Program-made: the position numbers and the translations under genes
Source of the DNA: Tubiluchus corallicola
Lineage: Eukaryota; Priapulida; Priapulimorpha; Priapulimorphida; Tubiluchidae
Reading direction: 5' to 3'
Length of the DNA: 64,000 bases
Assembly: GCA_030141605.1 (NCBI GenBank)
Contig: JAQGDQ010000042.1
Span: 558,001-622,000 of the forward strand
Notes under the pieces: generated by a model
The model's input: only the letters and a program-made list of their open reading frames with translations
Told to the model about the DNA's origin: nothing
The model's database searches: none
Shown: piece after piece, positions 56,184 through 64,000 of the stretch
Numbering within the stretch: position 1 is the first letter of the stretch
Layout of the letters: each line of letters opens with the position of its first letter

Positions 56184-56224
56184 GATTTAAAGCAAATCCA
56201 AGCATATATCGTGGGCAAGCACGC

Positions 56225-56262
56225 GCCTTAATCAACGCATGCGCAGCTGTTTTTGCACGCCT
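56225..56262 (-). promoter_or_regulatory. NRF1-like promoter motif
   Basis: CTGCGCATGCGTTG (minus strand, about 56248-56235) matches the NRF1 core TGCGCATGCG. It lies roughly 50 bases upstream of the ATG at 56183 in a CpG-richer patch. This combination is typical of constitutive animal promoters. Confidence 0.45.
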
Positions 56263-57583
56263 CTGCATGTATGCCAAATTAATAGCTTACCCACACGACC
56301 AGTTTAATTTATGAATTTCGCAACATTATAGTGAAAGCGTCAGAGTATCTGCCTACCACTCACTTAATCTCACTACCAGTACCCTAATATTATGCGAAAT
56401 TCAACAATGCTCGGTCATCTCTACATTATGTAAGCATGCCATAATTATTTCGAAAAAAAGCTATAGTGAAAATACTTAAAAACAGAAATAAAACAAAATG
56501 CCCATAAAAATTTAACGTAGAAAAATGCTTACTGTATTTAAAAATTAAGGTTCTCAAACTTCAATTGGTATTGATCAATTATGCCACTGCGTACCATTCA
56601 GTTTAAACCAAACCTTTAACTTTTGTTTACACCTCATGAGGTGCTGCACCGCTGGTGCTGCTTTCAAAAAACGTTAAATTTAAACTTGTGGAAGCATAGA
56701 TGAGCTAGTTGGTTAGTTTGCAAAAAAGACTACGGAGCATTCCAGGCTGAAGTGTGCAGAATGGGGCCACAATTTCCAAAAAACATTTACGCATGAAAGA
56801 TTTCTGGGCCCTCAGGTCCTCAACCCCAGGTGCTATAATTTTTTGTTTAATGGACCAAAAGTTCTCACACTTTTGCTTGTGAAAGAAAATTGATCGAGAA
56901 AAAGTAGGATATCTGATTAACATTGTCGTGATTAGAATGTCTAAATTCTGATGTTATACAGCTTATGTTTAACCATCGGCTGTCCATCTTTCTTTGAGTG
57001 CTTCAGTAATATTGGAAGTAACTTTCATCGACTATAGTCAATTTGCAGAATGATAATCGTAGTCAAATCGGGTTTGATTTAGAGCCACCCGGTGATATCC
57101 TGCCTGTGGAAAATGTACTACTGGTCAGATGCTTTGATTACTTGTGTCAGCAAAGGCAATCATCACAAAGAATTTTTGAAGTTAGAACAAGAAAAACTTG
57201 TTGACTCAGTTCGAACGAGTGATTCGTCAAAACGTGTCACTTACACAAAGTTTAATCCCACGGTGGATCCCGCCATTATACCTAGGTATACTTTTGTATC
57301 TGATCTCATCACTTTTACGCGTATGGGCGAGAGAGCCAAAATAAAGTAGATTACGTAGATGTGGGAGTATACAAACAGAGAAACATGTTTCATGTACTTG
57401 TCCTTTAACTATGCATATAAGAACAAGTTATACTAATGTTGATTTTAGAACTGCGGCATCTGTAATACAATTATAAAAGACAGGAACGCATGTAAAATTT
57501 GTTTTCATGTTTTAAACACATACGCTTAAAGACAATTCTTTATTTTGATTATAGTTGAGACTTCACGTTGAATCCGTTTGCTC

Positions 57584-57584
<1 letters not shown>

Positions 57585-57612
<28 letters not shown>
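57585..57612. repeat. (AT)n microsatellite
   Basis: Pure TA dinucleotide run of 28 bases. Confidence 0.95.
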
Positions 57613-57614
<2 letters not shown>

Positions 57615-57940
57615 AGCATGCATTGTATTTTTTCTATATAGTTCTTATTTTATCGTACTAATTCATTAAAACTTTGTTTTCTGTTGGTAGACATGCGTAC
57701 ACTTTCAATGTTTAGTTTTGATACCTAATTTCTGTGAAGGTTGAATTTATTTGGACTTTTGGCAATAAATTACTACTACTAAGTATTTTGCCTAACAGAA
57801 CTGTGTTTGTTTGAATTTTATTATGTCCTAACACATTCATTTTCTTCTTTACTTTTATTTATATTTACTAATGTAAATTCTGTATTATATGTATAAATGT
57901 AATAGTTCTATGGCATGAAATTAAATTAAATTGATATTAA

Positions 57941-58487
<547 letters not shown>

Positions 58488-59230
58488 ATTTTATCGTTAC
58501 TTTTATAGTACACCTTGAAAAAATCGCGCATTTTCCTAAATCCAAACAGTTTACTTGAAGCACTCTTGCTTCTCATATTTTTACTCTGGACAACCCCTAT
58601 ATTTAAATTTTGCCTCTGGGCCTCTTATATTTGAGGAATTCTCTACTTTAAAATAGTTTCCCTGCAAATGACGATACTAAGTTGTAACCTTACTTACTTC
58701 AGTGAGAAGATCAACAGGTGTACCTTTGTCGATTTACGAATACATTTTAGCCTGCCAACTGTAACCCATTGCCTTTACTTGCTCTGGCTTTATTTGAGGC
58801 GGACCTGTGTAACAATAACTGCTTGTAATAAATGTAACACTTTTGAAATTATCTAATTTTTGTTGCTGAACATGAAAAATTTTTCGTTTTTCGTTTCAAC
58901 ATTCTTCTCAGTCTATAATGGCATTTTAGGTTGTCCTACTGTCTGCACATTATACGCTCTGTGCGTTACACCTGATTTGTCTCAGCATGTGTCGTGTAAA
59001 ATTAACCCCAGGTGATTTCATATTTGCGCTTCTGTGATTTAAGGCTGTCGTTATGTCTGCAAATTACAACAGGAAAGCTGCTTAGAGCAAAACCATGGGC
59101 GTTTCTCATTTATCTCGAGGTTAGTTGAATGTGGCATAATGAGTAATAATTGTTTTAATATTCAGTAATAAACGTTGCTTCATAAAATCATAATAGCCTA
59201 TAATCACAATAATGATACACTTACACTAAA

Positions 59231-59404
<174 letters not shown>

Positions 59405-61073
59405 TTTGTTTAGTGCTGTGTGCTATGTTGTTGTTACTGAGACGTGATACTTGACGAGTTAACATTTTTATATGCAGTTGTTTATTGCATGTTAAAGTTT
59501 TAACGTTTAACGTTTGCTTGACCTAATAATTGGTCGCATAGTTGTTATGTTGTTATAATTTGTACTTTTCTGCCGCTTTTGTCATCTTTAGTCAAATACC
59601 AAACCAATGAACAAAAATAAGTTGTTAAAATTTATTGACTTCAACCCTGCTCATCACGCTGACAGCAAAAACGATAAATAACGTGGTAAATTTTCATACC
59701 CTTCTGTCATTTATGGGTGAAATTGTGTCTGCCGGATACATTCCTGATTTTGCAAGTATTTTTATGTAACTTCTATTCACTCAGTTATTTGCTGTTACCT
59801 TAGACTTTGATGCGTAGACTCATGTACGTCCTAAACCTGGAGCTCTGTACTACCTACCACCTTATTGGCTAACTAATAATTACAGAAGCAGTAACAGATT
59901 ACAGGCTTTTTCATTTCGCATTTGCAATGCATGCACACATGATGTCCAGACTTTCTGTCAGTGTAACTGGTGATATTAGCTAGTCGATGATTATGGCATT
60001 ACATACAAGGTAACTTTGTGATACGATACACCACAAAACAAGTAGAATCAATGATAAAGGTAAATATTATGCAGTTCAAATAGTAATGCACAGTAAACAA
60101 TCACTTTTGTGATGAAAAGTTGTCAATTAAGATATACAGCTGCATCCACGTGTCAGCTACTTATTCATGCGCGGGGCAACCTATAATGGACTTGTTATCT
60201 GATACGTCTTCGTTGTTAATTATTGTTGTTGACTAATGAATAGCAAATTTCTTAATTATTATTAAGACAAGCATTAAAATATTTTAAAATGTTATGCTTA
60301 AAGGTCTAGAAGTTCTTGGGAATCAAGGGCATGGATGAATTTTAACTGGGCAATAGAACAGTAACCTGGAGAATAACTGTAAAACACCTAATATTCTAGT
60401 AAATAGCTGCTTTCCAATAATTTAATATTGAACATTGACAGGTTTTCGACACGAACCTGCGATACTAATAGGAATAATTTTTTTATAATATTACGGACTA
60501 AATAAATATTTTGCTGTAATGATTACAATAATTACTGCGAATGCACGTTGTATTTTGATTTGTAGACTGTCCGCAAAGAATGTGTTTTTGCAGAAAATGT
60601 AATCACAATTCACTGTAAGAATTGTTAAAATATGATTAAAGTAAAATTTTTAGTTGTCTAAAATTTTTTAAGTGATCACTTAGAATTCGATATTTTCAAC
60701 TACAAAAACTTTAAATCGTGCACGTGTACTAAAACTGAGGTTCATTTGTTCCAAATTTAGAAAAGCCCACGGGTAGTATTTTTTCTGACGATAGACCTAG
60801 TGCACTACGGAACATGGCATATTTTGAAAACATCAGACGCCTATGTCGAAAATAATATTAGCGGCAATAAGCTTTTATCTTAATAGCATTGACAATTGGG
60901 TGATCGGTAATAAAGTGAAAGGAAAAGAGTTACAGAAAAGGTCACAATTTTAGCCAAGAAAAAAGCCGCAGCAAAAAGTCACAGTTCTTAATTTTTTCAA
61001 TAGAGTTGGGGTTAAAATTTTTCCCCTTTTCCTGTGCCGTCTTTATGTAACTTTTTCTTTGTGGTTTTTTGCC

Positions 61074-61430
61074 TGATTTTTTATCTGGAACCCAAAATTA
61101 AATTGAAACTCCATTAGCAAAAGTTTTGATTGCGTTACTTTCTATTCAGCTGCTGTTTAGAAAAATATAATCTTAAAGTCAACAATACAAGTACAGAAGA
61201 ATGCCATATTCCAAGAGGCGGTAATGATTCGTGGAAGAGATGTAAAATAACTTAATTGGCAGCTTTCTGTTAGCGGACATACAAAGAAGCGTGAATTGTC
61301 TGCTTATAATATATTCAAATCTCCCAACGGTTTTTGAAAACAATAGACTTTCTATTGATCCAAAGTTCGAATCCTTTCGACTTTGGCTAAATATGTGTTT
61401 CTGTACAATGCTGAGCTATGCACAATAAAA
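61074..61430 (-). repeat. About 360-bp dispersed repeat, copy B (inverted)
   Basis: Inverted partner of 40190-40553. It is directly followed by the LINE remnant at 61440, so it may be an internal part of a larger retroelement family. Confidence 0.85.
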
Positions 61431-61439
61431 GTTTAGCAG

Positions 61440-61963
61440 CAGAAGGAATTTTACACTGTTCAAAGACGTCTCTATAAGAAATTTCACACAATTAAATGGC
61501 CTGACAGTACATCCAACGATGATTTGCATAATGTGGTAAAGAAGAATCCTTGGACTAAACAAATACAAGTAAGAAGATTGCATTTGCATTGGATTGGGCA
61601 TGCCTTAAAATTACGGTTGCCTCTAGAGTCTCCTCCTCCTACAGCATTACGTAAAGCTCTTGAAACAACAAAAAAGCTGAGAAGAGGTCAGCTACTGACA
61701 TGTTTAGATAAACTGCAAAACGATTTAGCAAATACAACTCTAGATTGAGGGATGATGCACCATGCGCAATGGCAGCGGACAGGAATGCGTGACCTCAACA
61801 GGCGGGATGTGTCATGTTTTCCGAACGTAGCAGCACCGACACGACGACGACTTTCTATTCAGCACGGTGTAGGCGTAGAAAAATACCTCCTTCCACCGAA
61901 CTACCGTCTGATTCTTTCTAATAAGAATGGCTAAAACAGTAATACGAAGTTGAGTTGAGTTGA
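61440..61963 (+). mobile_element. Non-LTR retrotransposon ORF2 C-terminal remnant with (GTTGA)n tail
   Basis: The frame reads RRLYKKFHTIKWPDS, then NPWTKQIQVRRLHLHWIGHA, then RGQLLTCLDKLQNDLANTTL, matching the LRWxGHxLR...RGxxxTxLDxxxxDL pattern of LINE C-terminal domains also seen at 53608-53846. A shifted frame continues to PPSTELPSDSF. The end GAAGTTGAGTTGAGTTGAAA is a pentamer tail. Dead copy. Confidence 0.75.
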
Positions 61964-62989
61964 AACGGCTTTGTACCAGAATCAAGATTGGAATTTTGTT
62001 TGTTTTCATTATTTCAGTGTCTAAAAGTTTACGTTTACATTTTTTGTAATTTTCACCAATTATAATCGTACGCCGTATACTTGTGTACGTAAAATTTCAT
62101 TTTAAAAATATACACTGCTATCCACTATACCTAGATTTTCTTGATTGCATTGTATTTCATTTCTATTGTAATTTTTGTTTTTGCAACTCGTGACGATTTG
62201 TCAGACCGGTAAAGTAATCGATTTTCCTGTATTCTTTTTTGTTCTATAGGCTATCGCTGAGAAACAATATAAAAGGTCTTAGACTATATATGTGGATGTT
62301 GAAAGTAAATGAAGAGTTCTACGTGACATGATAATTATCTCTCATGATTACTGCAACTATTGTTATATGATTTTTTTTATAAAATGTAAGGTGGGGACTG
62401 TGCAAGAGAGGGTACTTCTGAGCGAGCTTCTGCTTTCCTGGACAACTCTGGCAAGAGGCTGTTGTTTTAAGAAATTAGAGACCCCTGCCACGGAAGGCCT
62501 GGTAATATTGAGTTATAAAATGTTGAAAAGGAGTACATGCATAAAATGGATTCCTGGTGTATGTAAACTTTTATACGGTGTGCTGAGCAGTGACATAGGT
62601 TATTTAACTAAACATTTTGATTACCTCCAAGTAAATGACTCAGACTGCTATAGAAGCAGTTGCTGAGCTCCCAGAAGTGCTAAGGAGTATGCTAAAAAAA
62701 TTGCAAAACAATTAAATGCAGAAAATTATGTACAAAGGTGCTGTGGAATGAAATAAACAGTAAACAAAATAAGAATGATTGCTTGCTTATTCGGCTGAAC
62801 AAACAATATTATATAATTTAAAGAAACATCTAATAAATGTGCTAAGCAGTAACCCTACTTTTACAGGAACAATACCTTTGTTATGCAGAATTAGAGACTA
62901 TTTATAATTTGGACATCTTAATTTTATCAAAAATAAAGTGTTTTCCTCCACAGCAAAAGGCTCACTATAACTAGCGTTTTTAACTAGCT

Positions 62990-63210
62990 CGTCAAAACGT
63001 CTAACGTACGGCGAGAAAAAAGCTCTTGCAAAAAGCACTGTAACACTGGAGCGATAAAAATGCCAGTGTAAACATTAATTACAGCCAGAAACGATATCGC
63101 TCCTCAAAATGCCACAAAAACACTCGTGAAAACGTCTAATGCTGTAGCGAGAAAAAAGCTCTTGCATTTTCTTGCTACGCCACAAAAACGCCGTTGAATA
63201 TGGGTATCGC
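62990..63210. repeat. Internally repeated transposon-like segment
   Basis: The block AACGTCTAA...GCGAGAAAAAAGCTCTTGCA occurs twice about 130 bases apart (near 62996 and 63128), each followed by CACTGTAA- or CTACGCC-type sequence and AAAACGC/AAAACAC. Similar CACTG and AAAACG words recur at 63745-63930. Likely a non-autonomous DNA element; ends not located. Confidence 0.45.
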
Positions 63211-63598
63211 AGCATTTTTGCTGCAGGTTTCGTAATGAGCATGTCACTGAACATTGAACAATGTTGTTGTACATAGTTCTAGTGCAACAGTAGGTGTGGC
63301 AATTGACTTTAAATGAAGCTCAGTCTGGCTATTCCGGGTTCAGTTTTAGTGAGTAACTGCATTCTAAACATCTTACCAAACTCTGAGGTATCCTTTTTTA
63401 GTAATTCTGTCACTATCTTCTCCAAGAAACAATAAGATTACGCCAAGCAATCAAGTTACGAGCTGGTTGTCATCTTATTTTGTATTGTCTCTTGTGTGGT
63501 AAGCACTTCACAGCCGTCCGGGCAAAATTTTCACTCAAAATTAGATGACAAGCATTATACTTCATAAAAATACATGCCAGCTAGACATTTAATTACTT

Positions 63599-63622
63599 TA
63601 TTAATAATAATAATAATAATAA
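63599..63622. repeat. (TAA)n microsatellite
   Basis: Short ATTAATAATAATAA run. Confidence 0.9.
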
Positions 63623-64000
63623 TTGTTTAGGAAACAGTTCAGGAATAACATCTAAAATCAACTCAATGATTATTTCCAATGTGGTCCCCATTTATGCTAT
63701 TACCTGCACGGTTGGTCGAAGAACCAGCTGTATAACTTTTTAAGTCTATCGCGCAACGATGTCCGTTTTCACTGAGTGTTTAAAGCGCAGTGATCGAAAA
63801 AGCTTCTAAGCTGCTAGTGAAAACACTGGAGTGTTCTTCATTCATTTTCATATGGAAAGCGATATTCATTTTCACTGAGCATTAAAAATGACGTAATAAA
63901 CGCAGCTTTAAAAACTCTAGTCAAAACAGACCGTTTACTTGTAATTACTGTGACAAATGAGAAACCTGCTTCTTACAGCCTTCCAACTTTCATCATTTGT

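Overview
The window is animal nuclear DNA: AT-rich, with spliced genes bounded by GT-AG introns, dense interspersed repeats and long microsatellites. The proteins match conserved metazoan families, but no species can be named from the sequence. A non-vertebrate animal is an inference from compact introns (about 0.1-3 kb), AT-richness and the repeat types. There is no sign of bacterial, plasmid or viral gene organisation.

Four genes are firmly recognised from exon chains whose splice phases all agree. NCAPH2, the condensin II kleisin, lies on the minus strand at 226-9276. Its first ten coding exons (325 codons) are present and the rest lies beyond the left edge. UQCRH, the complex III hinge protein, is on the minus strand at 14416-16840 with two exons and 92 residues. 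ILRUN (C6orf106 family) is on the plus strand at 24687-29015 with five exons and 280 residues. TYMS, thymidylate synthase, is on the minus strand at 32761-39763 with eight exons and 328 residues. UQCRH and ILRUN are head to head; ILRUN and TYMS are tail to tail. They are ordinary housekeeping genes for chromosomes, respiration, immune and lipid regulation, and dTMP synthesis, with no shared pathway.

Two unrecognised small secreted-protein genes are proposed on the minus strand. One, at 46195-47424, is a two-exon, 123-residue precursor with a signal peptide, four cysteines and a dibasic site. The other, at 54059-54327, has a signal-peptide exon joined in phase to a second exon, with more speculative exons at 53136-53183 and 52837-52977. 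A promoter-like site with a 14-base first coding exon lies at 56170-56183.

The rest is mostly mobile DNA. It includes a 1,316-bp hAT-like element with a perfect 8-bp target duplication, carrying a nested 96-bp hAT-like element with its own perfect duplication. There are three copies of another hAT-like MITE, and two foldback elements whose terminal arms differ between copies but match within each copy. Several non-LTR retrotransposon 3' fragments, two tRNA-derived SINEs and a possible Penelope-like motif are also present. Composite trinucleotide arrays occur at 57941-58487 and 59231-59404, with long GA, TG and AT tracts elsewhere. Elements sit close upstream of UQCRH, ILRUN and TYMS.
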